From Arabidopsis thaliana (Eukaryota > Streptophyta > Magnoliopsida > Brassicales > Brassicaceae), in contig NC_003075.7 of assembly GCF_000001735.4 (NCBI RefSeq), forward strand, positions 18,291,001-18,355,000: a DNA stretch of 64,000 nt, given 5' to 3'. Each line of letters opens with the position of its first letter. The first letter of the stretch is position 1. The position numbers were made by a program, and so were the translations under genes. Below, piece by piece: positions 12,031 through 21,719 of this stretch. The notes under the pieces are model-generated. The model was not told the DNA's origin. It did no database searches and worked only from the letters and a program-made list of their open reading frames with translations.

Positions 12031-12435
12031 ATGATCAATCAAATGGAGAAGATTTGTTTTTCTGAAGACTCGGGGGTTACGTTTTCGGAGACGGAGATTG
12101 AGGCGGCGGAGCAGCTAGTGCAGTTGAGCGAAGAGGATACGTTGAGCTGTAGCAGCGGCACTGGCTGTAGCGTTTCGACCGGTTACGACGGGTGTGACGG
12201 GAAAGGATCAGAAGGCAATAATACGAACATACAAGATGATGTTGTTAGTTCAAAGGTTAGAGATCATATGGCCGAAGAGGCGCAAAACGACGGCGTGTGG
12301 AGGATCAAGAATGTTACGAACGGACAGAGTTTTCTGAAGGCGATGATGGAGACGAGGACAGGCATACATAAGAAGAAGAAGTTTCGGTCTCTTGAGAGCA
12401 TCTACAGAGCGACGAACGAGATGACGAGAGATTAA
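12031..12435 (+). CDS. Small acidic plant-specific protein of unknown function
   Basis: An intron-free ORF of 134 residues with a TATA box at a sensible distance. There is no signal peptide or membrane segment. The N-terminal half is acidic and Ser/Gly-rich, with an amphipathic acidic stretch (ETEIEAAEQLVQLSEED). The C-terminus is basic, with KKKKFRSLESIYRATNEM. From memory, the layout of an early 'AAxxLxxLS' segment and a late 'F+SxxxIYRxT' motif recurs in a family of small uncharacterised plant proteins, and a paralogue next to CESA9 on chromosome 2 would fit the ancient duplication of this block; neither point was tested. A nuclear or cytosolic regulatory role is only a guess. I do not recognise a function. 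A second Met at codon 5 is an alternative start. Confidence 0.8.
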   Translation: MINQMEKICFSEDSGVTFSETEIEAAEQLVQLSEEDTLSCSSGTGCSVSTGYDGCDGKGSEGNNTNIQDDVVSSKVRDHMAEEAQNDGVWRIKNVTNGQSFLKAMMETRTGIHKKKKFRSLESIYRATNEMTRD

Positions 12436-13561
12436 TTAGTCTTAAGGGGATCATGGCTAAATAACGTTTAATGACGTTTGTTAGAAGCGTGTGTAATTAT
12501 ACTATATGTCATCGTTTTCTATGGTTTTGTAAGTAATGTACTAGTATCTATTAGCGTTGAACCGGGAGAAGGTGCTAGAAGAATTGACGCTTTGCAATAA
12601 TTTTAACACACATTCTTATTTAAACATTAATGCCCCTGTTATAAATTAAGGTAGACGTAAATGCATTTTGAAATTACATCGATAGTTATAGATACTATAG
12701 TGTTCACCCTTTTTTTCCCAACAATTGTGTTCAATGTTGATACTATAGTATAGATGCCAACTTTTTTCCTTTCCATATAATAACCAAAATTCAGGACCAT
12801 GATAAATTTTGGACAGTTTGCGAAGAGGCAGATATTTTCTTAAAGAAATATTTTTAAAGCGGTTACATGATTAAAATCGCAAGCTCAAAGCTTTGAGTTT
12901 GATCTTATATATAATGTCAACTGGTGAAGTTTAATTAACTCGCATGCATACAATCTTACAATCATGTATGGATTCTCACATATCATACTGTTCAAACTTC
13001 AGTTTAATAATCTTGTTATACGTACATAATATCATGTTTAACTCGCACGTACACAATAATCTTTGTATGGATTCTCACACCAATTATCTAGAAGGATAGT
13101 ATAATTAATAACTAACAAAGAATAACAAGTCACATCTTCCTACTACAGAATATATCCTAACGTTCATCAACTATTATCATAGTTAGTTACCTCATTAAAA
13201 ATTATATCACTATCACATATTTACATATAACCTTTTTTTTACATATAACTATTTATTTATTTCATGTAGCATCTTACTTTCATAATTTCACAACTAAAAT
13301 CACTCTAAAAGATTATAAATTAATAATAGGGTTTTGTGCAAAAAAAAATTAACTCATCAATTTATACAATTTTATCATCTATTTCTAACAAATGAAAAAA
13401 TTAATCTTATGAAATCTAAAATAATATGCAATATGATCTTTATTGTGTTTGTTATAGTTAACTTGAGTTGTGTTAATAAAGAAAATGCTCTCAAAGTAAG
13501 TATTTATCTCAGCGCTTTGTTATAAGCCCGTTTTGATACCCAAAGAATACACCAAATATTA
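12436..13561. other. Intergenic DNA, AT-rich
   Basis: No gene is supported. Two loosely similar segments near 12955 and 13075 share 'GTATGGATTCTCACA'-type sequence, suggesting a small old duplication. The ORF at 13334-13525 has the composition of random AT-rich DNA. Confidence 0.5.
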
Positions 13562-13723
13562 TGGGCCGAACTAAAAAGCAATCAAGCCCATTATTTACTG
13601 TTAACATCTCGATTGTTCTACTGACGCACCGAACCAAAAAAAACAAAATAGATCTCCACCGTTGATCGTGTCAGGGAGGACGAAACCCTAATCATCGGAC
13701 GCCTCTTCTCTCTCACTATATAA
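13562..13723 (+). promoter_or_regulatory. Promoter of the U14 snoRNA cluster
   Basis: This stretch holds TGGGCC at 13562-13567 and AGCCCA at 13585-13590 (site II elements in both orientations), a telo-box AAACCCTA at 13683-13690, and a TATATAA box at 13717-13723. The trio of site II, telo-box and TATA is typical of plant Pol II genes for ribosome biogenesis, including polycistronic snoRNA genes. Transcription should start near 13750, about 140 nt before the first snoRNA. Confidence 0.8.
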
Positions 13724-13889
13724 AGACCGCATCCTCTACTTCTTCATAATAGGAGCCTCTGTAATTTTGTAGTAGTCTGTCCGATTCTTCTCAACGATTT
13801 TTGTATTCATCGAGTCAATTGTTCCTGTGTTTTCATTGATTAGATCTTGTGAATATAGTCTTTATAGCTTTGGTTAGAGTTTTCTTATT

Positions 13890-14012
13890 GGTTAATGATG
13901 ATAAATCCAAAGGCTTGTTTTTCAAACATTCGCAGTGGCCGCCTAAGAGCTTTCGCCTTTCGCCAGGCTTGAGAGTTAATGCTGTTTTATCCTTCCTTGG
14001 ATGTCTGAAACT
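13890..14012 (+). ncRNA. U14 box C/D snoRNA, copy 1
   Basis: It has a canonical C box ATGATGA at 13895-13901 and a D box CTGA at 14005-14008. The two U14 hallmarks are present: ACATTCGCAGT (domain A, pairing with 18S rRNA near its 5' end and needed for rRNA processing) and TCCTTCCTTGGATGT directly before the D box (domain B). The latter pairs with the conserved 18S segment around ACATCCAAGGAAGG and guides 2'-O-methylation of a cytosine. The terminal stem is weak (GGTT/AACT with one wobble), unlike copies 2-4. A gap of about 240 nt separates it from copy 2. Confidence 0.93.
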
Positions 14013-14055
14013 TTTGTATCTAAACCTGTATTGTTTTGTTTTCTATTAGGGTTTT

Positions 14056-14215
14056 AGATTTGGGACTAAGTTATTCAATGTCCCATTAGCAGAATTGATT
14101 TCTCTTAGTGCTTAATAGGATTGAACAAAGTCCCTCAAATCTTGATCCATCTGTCACTTTGTCAGCAGTCTTAATTGGTTTCTTGCTGATCATTATATGA
14201 TGGGAAATAACATAT
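14056..14215 (+). ncRNA. Possible H/ACA-type structured RNA between U14 copies
   Basis: Two hairpins can be drawn. Hairpin 1: 14056-14061 pairs with 14137-14142 (6 of 6), 14062-14067 with 14129-14134 (6 of 6), and 14074-14079 with 14120-14125 (6 of 6). Hairpin 2: 14047-style flanks are absent, but 14147-14151 pairs with 14199-14203 (5 of 5) and 14162-14167 with 14084-14089 plus 100, that is 14184-14189 (6 of 6), separated by an internal loop of about 9 and 9 nt like a pseudouridylation pocket. ACA follows at 14210-14212, three bases from 14215. Plant snoRNA clusters often mix C/D and H/ACA genes. Against it: no clean H box (ANANNA) sits in the short hinge, and the pocket-to-ACA distance (about 19 nt) is longer than the usual 14-16. 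Confidence 0.35.
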
Positions 14216-14251
14216 AATCTCGATTTTGATTAATTGGTAGAATTGCTTAAT

Positions 14252-14380
14252 ATTGGTCGATGAGGATAAGATGAAGGCTTGTTTCTCAAAACATTCGCAG
14301 TGGCCGCCTAAGGCTTTCGCCTTTCGCCGGGCTTGAGAGCTTATGATGTTTTTATCCTTCCTTGGATGTCTGAGACCAAT
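14252..14380 (+). ncRNA. U14 box C/D snoRNA, copy 2
   Basis: A perfect 7-bp terminal stem (ATTGGTC at 14252-14258 with GACCAAT at 14374-14380) brackets the gene. The D box is CTGA at 14370-14373. The U14 domains ACATTCGCAGT and TCCTTCCTTGGATGT are intact. The C box reads ATGAGGA instead of ATGATGA, one change in the core, shared with copy 3. Confidence 0.9.
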
Positions 14381-14414
14381 TATGTTTTAGTTAGATGATT
14401 GTTGCTGTTAGTTT

Positions 14415-14540
14415 TCGGTTGATGAGGATTATATTAAGGCTTGTTTCTCAAAACATTCGCAGTGGCCGCCTAAAGCTTTCGCCTTTCGCCAGGCTTGAGA
14501 GCTAATGCAGCTTTATCCTTCCTTGGATGTCTGAAACCGA
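14415..14540 (+). ncRNA. U14 box C/D snoRNA, copy 3
   Basis: The terminal stem is TCGGTT (14415-14420) with AACCGA (14535-14540). The D box is CTGA at 14531-14534 and both U14 guide domains are present. The C box is ATGAGGA as in copy 2. Only 34 nt separate it from copy 2, so the two are probably cut from one precursor. Confidence 0.9.
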
Positions 14541-14580
14541 TGAATGTTTTAATTCTCGTTTTTATGTTTTTGTCTGTAAG

Positions 14581-14709
14581 AAAGATCAATGATGATAAAC
14601 TTAAGGCTTGTTTCTCAAAACATTCGCAGTGGCCGCCTAAAGCTTTCGCCTTTCGCCGGGCTTGAGAGTTAATGCAGCTTTTATCCTTCCTTGGATGTCT
14701 GAGATCTTT
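14581..14709 (+). ncRNA. U14 box C/D snoRNA, copy 4
   Basis: The terminal stem AAAGATC (14581-14587) pairs perfectly with GATCTTT (14703-14709). The C box ATGATGA (14589-14595) is canonical and the D box CTGA is at 14699-14702. Both U14 guide domains are intact. It is the last copy of the cluster; a polyadenylated or trimmed precursor presumably ends within the next 200 nt. Confidence 0.93.
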
Positions 14710-15391
14710 ATTCACTCTATCGATTATCTTGTCTGTTTAGGTTATTCCTTCTAGTAGATTATTATCGTCTATTTTTTGTGTTGAATTTGCAGGTAATTTC
14801 TTGGTGGTAGCTTCTTCGCTTTACTGGCTTTTGGAGAAAGAGTTCCTTACGTTTCCTGTAATTTCCTTTAATCTGTAAAAATCATTGTCAGATTTATTTA
14901 CAATCTGTAAAGAGTTCTTTGTTGTAAACAATTTTGTTCATTGGTGATGAAATTTTGTTCTCATTATGAATTTTATTTGTGATGAAATACCGTGATTCCT
15001 TTATTTATCAACTTTGAAAGCTTATTACTGAAAACTTTGTTTGAGCTTCAAAGAATCAATGATCTCTGAAAGCTGTAATCCACATTCAACAAATAACACT
15101 CTTATATACAAAAAAAAAATACTCGAAATTTAGAAATTCTATGTTTACAAGTTACAATAGTTAGGAAATTGTAATTTCAAATCAAATAAGCTAAAAAGAT
15201 GTTATTATTAAAATGTTCAGACGAATTAAACCGGACCTAATTTGCTTGGTCTTTTGGCCGCTGACCTTGTCTGATTGATCGGGATTTTTGTACGGCGAAT
15301 CAAAATCCACCGAACAAACCGGAAGGCTAGGATGCTCAAGCTTTACGGATTGACTTAGAGAGAGATCGATTTGAACTGTGTCATTTTGAGC
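14710..15391. other. 3' flank of the snoRNA cluster and UBP27 upstream region
   Basis: No further C/D or H/ACA signature was found after copy 4. A pyrimidine tract ending TTTGCAG|GTAATTTC near 14793 resembles a splice acceptor and could mean the precursor has a spliced tail. The last 100 bases before 15392 form the UBP27 leader. Confidence 0.4.
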
Positions 15392-17625
15392 ATGGTTTCT
15401 AGAAGAGGCTCCGAGACAAAAGCGATTGTCTGTGTCCTCACGGATAGAATTAGGATCTCTAATCAATGGGTTTCGCATTTGTCTTTCGCTGGTCTACTTG
15501 GTGTTGCTGGTTTCGTATTTGCCCAACAGCACGGTCTATTCCGCAACTTAAACAACTTAAAACTCTTCTCCGGTAGAGAAAAAGACTCCGGAGACGATTC
15601 TTTTCTCGTACCTGGCCTTCAAAATCTCGGAAATAACTGCTTCCTCAACGTCATCCTCCAGGTAATACTTTGAATTAATTCTTCTTTGAGCTTGCTTTTG
15701 ATCTTTTTGTTATAAATCTTTGGATTGTGGATTTGACTTTCAGGCTCTAGCGAGCTGCAAAGATTTTAGGAGTTTTCTTCAATGGGTTCTAGAGGATGCG
15801 AGAGGTTCGTTAGCAGGAGAACAAGAGGAACAGCTTCCTCTTACTTTTGCTTTGTCTGCTTTATTACAAGGTATAATTGTAGTATCTTGTGTTGAAAGTT
15901 GGTTTATGATAATGAGAGTAATCTTTTGTTACTTGTTACCATCAGAGCTCGGCACAGTTGGAAGTAGACGATCTGTATCTAACCCTCGTAAAGTTATGGT
16001 GACATTGACTGACTATGCCAAAAATTTCAATTTGACAAGCCAACAGGTTAAATTTATATTTCTTCTATAAGACCAAAAGTATACTTGAGTTGGTGGTCGT
16101 CTTCTATGAGCTAATGATCTTGTTGAAACATAGGATGCAGCAGAAGCCCTTCTTCATCTTATATCTTCTTTGCAAGAAGAGATTGTAGTTTGTTATCGCC
16201 CTAGCCAAAGTAGTAATCTTTCGGATATACTTTTCTCTCGCAACTTGAGAATGCTTGCGCCTAGTGAAGGCCTCCATGGTTTGATGGAGCTCAAGAGATG
16301 GCATAAACATTTGCGTGGACCATTTGATGGGATTCTTGGTAGTACTTTAATGTGCCGAACTTGTTCATCTCAGGTAAGGGATTAGATTTCTCAATCTCAC
16401 CAGTAAAAAGTGGCTCTTGCTATAGTTAAATACTTTTTCCCCATGTGATATTTTTTGCTTTTTTCCAGATTTCTTTGGAGTTTCAGTTTTTTCATACTCT
16501 GCCTCTTTCTCCTTTACTCCATCACGGTGGTTACAACATTGTATGTTACGGAAGGTTCATTCTCTTGTTGCTATATTGTTTTGCTTTTGGCAATATGAAA
16601 CTTCTCCAGAAATATAAGAATTCTCAATATATTTTTCCTTTTGGAATGCTCTTAGATGTCTGGATGCACTTTGGAGCATTGCTTGAAGAAGTTTCTTAAC
16701 ACTGAGAAAGTTGAAAACTACTTCTGCTATAGATGCTGGCATGGTGCTGCACTGAAATATTTATCTGTGATAGGAGCAGCTGAGGTAGTTAATCTCTCTC
16801 AGCTTTTAATGTTATTGTACTTTTCCTTTGTACATGCTTCGCGACTCTATTTGACCCGTGTGTCCTGGAAACGGTTTCAATCAGACGGAAATCGAAAAGC
16901 TCAGGAGCTGTGGCGGAGAGGACCAATGTGACTGTAAAACTTCTCTTCATCTTCAAAGAATGCCTTGGTCAAATAGCTATTCCCATATATTGAAACAGTT
17001 AATCATCGCCCGTTTCCCAAAGGTATTTGCTTACTCATTGAAACTAGACGTGAAAGTAAAGTTGAATCCATTACAATATCAAAATCTCTTTTCTTTTGAG
17101 TCCCATTTTGACCCTGTCTAGCTAAATTGTTACAGCTCCTATGCATTCAAGTGCAACGCGCTTCGTTTAACATGTTTGAGGAATTCAAACTGTCGGTATG
17201 AGTCTTGTTATCTCTCTTTCCTGTCTACATTTCATGTCTCGAGTTCTATTCCTTCTAATCTCAGTTCATCTGTATAGGGACATATCGCATTTCCACTTGT
17301 CTTGAACCTCTCCTTGTTCACACCATCTTCAATAGGCGTAAACATAGAAGAAAGGATTGAGATGTCGTCAGAGTACCAAAAGCCAGAAGCATCAAAAAAT
17401 CACGGCATGTACAGGCTTGTAACAGTAGTGGAGCATTTTGGTAGAACCGGAAGCGGGCATTATACTGTATACAGAAGTGTGAGAGTGTTCTCACAAGAGG
17501 AAGAAGAAGAAGATTGTGATGAGGATTTGAGCTGGTTTAGTATATCTGATTCAGAAGTTTGCAGAGTTTCAGAGAGTGATGTTCTTGGTGCTGAAGCTAG
17601 CTTGCTCTTCTATGAAAGGCTTTGA
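15392..17625 (+). CDS. UBP27: Ubiquitin carboxyl-terminal hydrolase 27
   Basis: Nine coding exons (15392-15661, 15744-15870, 15946-16046, 16134-16373, 16469-16540, 16656-16784, 16885-17022, 17136-17195, 17278-17625) give 494 residues. It is a ubiquitin-specific cysteine protease: the Cys box GLQNLGNNCFLNVILQ carries nucleophile Cys83, and the His box YRLVTVVEHFGRTGSGHYTVY carries His440. CRTC/C and CYRC/C pairs suggest a zinc ribbon in the fingers. A hydrophobic segment at about 30-46 (LSFAGLLGVAGFVFA) precedes the catalytic domain. UBP27 is known as a mitochondrial outer-membrane deubiquitinase affecting mitochondrial shape through DRP3 division proteins, which fits that anchor. An acidic run (EEEEEDCDED) sits near the C-terminus. 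The start is the first ATG of the open frame; in-frame codons upstream contain no other ATG. Confidence 0.96.
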
Positions 17626-18627
17626 TAAAAGAGAAATTAATTTAGAGCTTGGTTTTCATTGGATTGATCGAGTGTTCTAAGGTTTCTTTTCTGCACTTGG
17701 AGAAATTAGAAGATACGTGAGTGGAGTTGTTTTTGAATATATTTTCGCCTATAGCCAAACACTACTAAAATAACCTTGTAACCAAACACTCTTTTAGTTC
17801 CAGGATTGTGTTATAAGTAAATCCAAACAGTCCTTAAGCTTCCTCGATAAGTCGATATAATGTGGCGCGCTCATTAGAATCAGTTTCAATTATATCTCCG
17901 CCAAACCGATGTAAATTGATGGGTCTTTTTTTCTTTAAACCAAACCGAACCGAAATTTCTATCTATTATCCATCCTATCTACTTTTACTCCAATACAGTT
18001 GAGTTTGTTTGCCTCGATACTATAGGAAGAAACCCCCATCTAATCTCTTTCATATCCACACAATTAGAATCCGCTTATGTTGTTCTTTGGGTTTAAATTA
18101 TCAAATGAGTTAAAAATATATACGATGGAAAGTGGAATAGCCTACAATAAAAGTTGGTAAAAGATGTTTTTACAAATACTCAACTGTGGATTGATGTTTT
18201 TAGAGGTATGTTATATACAAATGCTCTAACATATGATTGCAGAGCACACACATGCATGGAAAAAGGGTTGCTTCATGAAAGATTCAAAGGTTGGGAAGGG
18301 GCAGTAAACAGAGACAGAAGGTGAAGAAGATCAAAGAGCATATTTACACACTGATGATTTGTTCAGACCTGTACTTCACTGTAGTTACCTTCTGATGATT
18401 TGTCAAAATGATCTTCAGGTTCTAGACACATGCTTAGTATTTACCTTTCCTGTCAATAAAAACACGCAGAAAGTGTTTGTGTGACAATTAGTTGAATTTA
18501 TTGTAAGATATAATGATATCAATAAAGGAGTTGTAAGAAAAGGATTCCAGATATTTTTTAGACTTTGTTATCTTTAGTAGTATTGATTAGTCGTACTTAC
18601 CTGTGGAATGATTATTGTTCATGAGTT
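17626..18627. other. Convergent intergenic region
   Basis: This is the shared 3' space between UBP27 (+) and the TSL-interacting-like gene (-). It is AT-rich with polyadenylation-like AATAAA-type stretches on both strands. No gene is supported. Confidence 0.5.
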
Positions 18628-20874
18628 TCAATGCTTTTGAAGCTTTATTTTCTTTTCTAAAGGCTCCATTTCCTGCAAATCTTTTACTACAGCACCAAAG
18701 CTTACGCTGTCTCCATTAGCAAACTTTCGCGATGAAGATAAGCCGAAATCAAATGGTCCCCGTGATTCAGCCTGCGTTGTCAGATTCAAATCCAAATGGT
18801 AAAACATATCTCAACTTATTTGCCCAACTCGTGTATTTTGTTACAGCAAATATATAGTCTTAGAGAAATGTGAAGCAGAGACCACACAGTTAGAAGAACT
18901 CTCACTTACCCACTTGATTCCTGATAATCCGAGGCTGCTGTCTTGATTAAACACCGAGGAACCCAATAATGGTTTTGCGGGGTTCGATTCATCAATCTGT
19001 TTCTCCTTCTCAACTTCTCCACTTACCTGCCAAATTTTCATATCCCATAACCATGAGTTGCAAGTTCTAAACTTCTGACAATAGCAATATCGGAAATGTT
19101 TAGTGATAAAATAAAATAAACACGCAGCATAACTTGAGAAACATTTAACCTGATCGTGAACCTTTGGTGTTATTGTGGTACGCTTTCGAAATGAAAATGC
19201 ATGGCACGTATCTTCTGCATCGAGTATAGACGAATGTGACGACTCAGGAAGAGGGGCATGGCAAGGAGCTCGACGGTTATCTGTTTGGTTCACGAGGAAA
19301 GCATCTAATGAATCAGAGATTAGAGGTAATGGTGGTTGTTTGATAGCTCTCCTTGTTTCCCATGTTTTGTTACAGTCACTAATCCTTCCTTCTCCTAGAA
19401 TTGATGCTTCAGATAGTAAGCCTCCTATACTTCCAATAGACTGACCATTATGAGCTGGTTCTCGTTCATTGTTCATATGCCATCTGTCTTGTAAAGAAGC
19501 CTCAGAAAATAGACCTCCAATGCTTATGTTAGTAAGATTGTCTTCCCAGAGAGTTGCATTTGCATTCCCTGCGTTTGAATTTTTACAATGATTTCCAAAG
19601 TTTCCCTTCAATGATACTTCTGAAAGCAAGCCACCAATACTTAGGCTTGTTAATCCATCATCCCAAAAAAGCAATGTCGGGCCAGATCCATCGTTTATCT
19701 TATTCTCCTATATAAACAAAAGTAGTCATGATCTCAGGTATACTGTGATATAAGATTTGAATCCAAAACAAGAGAAAAAGAAAACATTATTTACTGAGCA
19801 TACCGTTGACTCAACTTGTCCATCATGCGGTAAGTTTTCCAAGGGAGGTGTGTCAGTCACTTGATTTGGAGAGGACAGCATAGTCAATGGGTTCTCTGAA
19901 CCTAACATCTGCGTTCCTGTACCTGGAGTTGAAGGAGATGGCGGTTCATTGGTTTTATTTTCAGTCGCAGAGGACCACCCATACCTAAACGAAGTAACAA
20001 GAATCGTCAAACGTGTCTACGCTTAGAAATTTGCTTCAAAAGGTGTATAGATACAAACCGTAAGCGGAAAATAAATGGAGCTCCAATAGCTTCATAGACA
20101 TTGCCTGTAGTGATGTTGCTGTTTGCTACCCATTTATGACCAGAAGCAAGTACCGATGTATCATAAGGGTACAACGTGGGATCTCCACGAGCAATCTCTG
20201 AGCTGCCCCACTTACTGTGAATGCGTTGAAGCACTGAAGAAATCTTCTTCCGTGAGCTAAGAGTGAGCTCCAAGTATGGGTGAAAGCCGTCCTATGAAGT
20301 AACATAAAATAATAAATAGAACTCTTCACCAGAATATATATAAACTTAGTGCAAGTCTTGTGGTCAGATCTTCAGCTCTACCTTTTCCAATCCTTCACGG
20401 GTATGAGCATCCAAAGGAAAGAGCTGCAGCTTCATTTTTCCAGAACGTGGAACGTCCTTGCTCGAATGGATATCAAGGACAGGTACTTTTTGAGTTTGGT
20501 CTTCAGTATGTATCAGCCTTTGCTCTTGAGAAGATGAAGGCTGAGCTGAACATTTATACTTCTCCTCTTTTCCACTATTATGTTTTCCTGATATATGAAA
20601 AATCCAATTACAATGCCAAAAGATCGTAGTTTAAGACTATGAGCTAAGATATTATAACATAAATTATGATATTCAACTAGATTACCAACAACTAATCTTG
20701 TGGTAAACGCCTTTGATCAAAGTGAAAATTATTTAGAAGATTTAACAAACTATTACCAGATTGATGGATATTCTTAGTAGTTGTTTTCATAGACTTCTTG
20801 GCTCTGGTGAATTTTCCTTTCGCTTTGATCTCCTTTGAGGACTCAGTTGCAGTTTCAGTCTTCTTTCTAGCCAT
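18628..20874 (-). CDS. TSL-kinase interacting protein-like
   Basis: Seven coding exons on the minus strand (20757-20874, 20382-20587, 20059-20291, 19804-19984, 19150-19707, 18910-19026, 18628-18771) give 518 residues. The N-terminus is Lys/Thr-rich. Residues 91-137 (MKLQLFPLDAHTREGLEKDG and on) form a conserved-looking block, and 258-349 hold three copies of a motif around SIGGLLSEAS. I recognise the protein as similar to TSL-kinase interacting protein 1, a partner of the nuclear kinase TOUSLED; its own biochemical role is not established, and I see no clear SANT/Myb repeat here. A probable 5'-leader intron runs from 21605 to 20876 (minus-strand GTAAGC donor; TTTTTCTTTTTCAG acceptor one base before the ATG). 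The leader exon would then lie around 21605-21700. Confidence 0.88.
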
Positions 20875-20875
20875 T

Positions 20876-21605
20876 CTGAAAAAGAAAAACAAAAATTCGG
20901 TATCAAAACTCAAGAGTCAAAATATTCTTTTCTCCATACTATTTCACAGAGATTTATAGCAAAACCTCCAAACACAGATTCAAACCCTAGAAATCCAAGT
21001 GTCTCACATATCTAGATTCATCCGCAACCGAACGAAACTTAAAAACAAGCCCAATTAATCTACAAATAAACTCATACTTGTTAATCAAACACAATTACAG
21101 TCGCAGAAATATAAAACAAAATTTCAATATCCAGATCTAAACCCAGAAACTCAAGCGCTTTTCCAATCTCGACTTAATCAAAACCGAATGAAACTTAGAG
21201 AGACTAATTAGATTCGGATTTGACATAAATAAACACAGCTATAGTCCAATTATTAAGTTGTTCGGAAGATTTTACGAAAATTCAAAAAACAAATCTCAGA
21301 CTCATGCTGATCGGAACCCTAGAAATCGAGCCAAACTTCCAAACCTAGATGATTCATCCGAACGAAAAAAACAAAATCCATAGCATGAAAAATCAATCAG
21401 TCATGAATAAATTCAAATTGAGACCAGAAATCACTCTTAGATATACAACCTAGAGCAGAAATTCTCCAATCAAGCAACAGATAAACGATCGGTGGAGAAA
21501 AGTCAAGAGATAAGCAAAGAAATCGCAAAATTCAAAGTCTCTGAGAGAGATTGTAAACGGTTAAATATCACTGATCTAGTCTAGGACGCGAGGGGAAAAG
21601 CTTAC
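20876..21605 (-). other. Probable leader intron of the TSL-interacting-like gene
   Basis: On the minus strand a GT donor at 21605/21604 (TTTA|GTAAGC) and a pyrimidine-rich CAG acceptor at 20878-20876 bracket about 730 nt with no coding sequence. The acceptor leaves a single base before the ATG. Leader introns of this size are common in Arabidopsis and often raise expression. Confidence 0.6.
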
Positions 21606-21719
21606 TAAACGAGAGCAGACGGAGCAAGCAGAGGAAGATCTTCGAAAAGAGAACGACGACGAATCAGAGAGAAAAATCGCCCAGAGAGCAGAGAGGAGTG
21701 AAATAACCAGGCGGGAATT

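Noticed and set aside
13849-14049. 66-residue ORF over U14 copy 1
   Set aside because: It crosses the snoRNA and begins at a non-ATG codon. The C/D boxes and rRNA-pairing domains show the sequence is an RNA gene.
14470-14715. 81-residue minus-strand ORF with internal repeats
   Set aside because: The repeats are simply U14 copies 3 and 4 read antisense.
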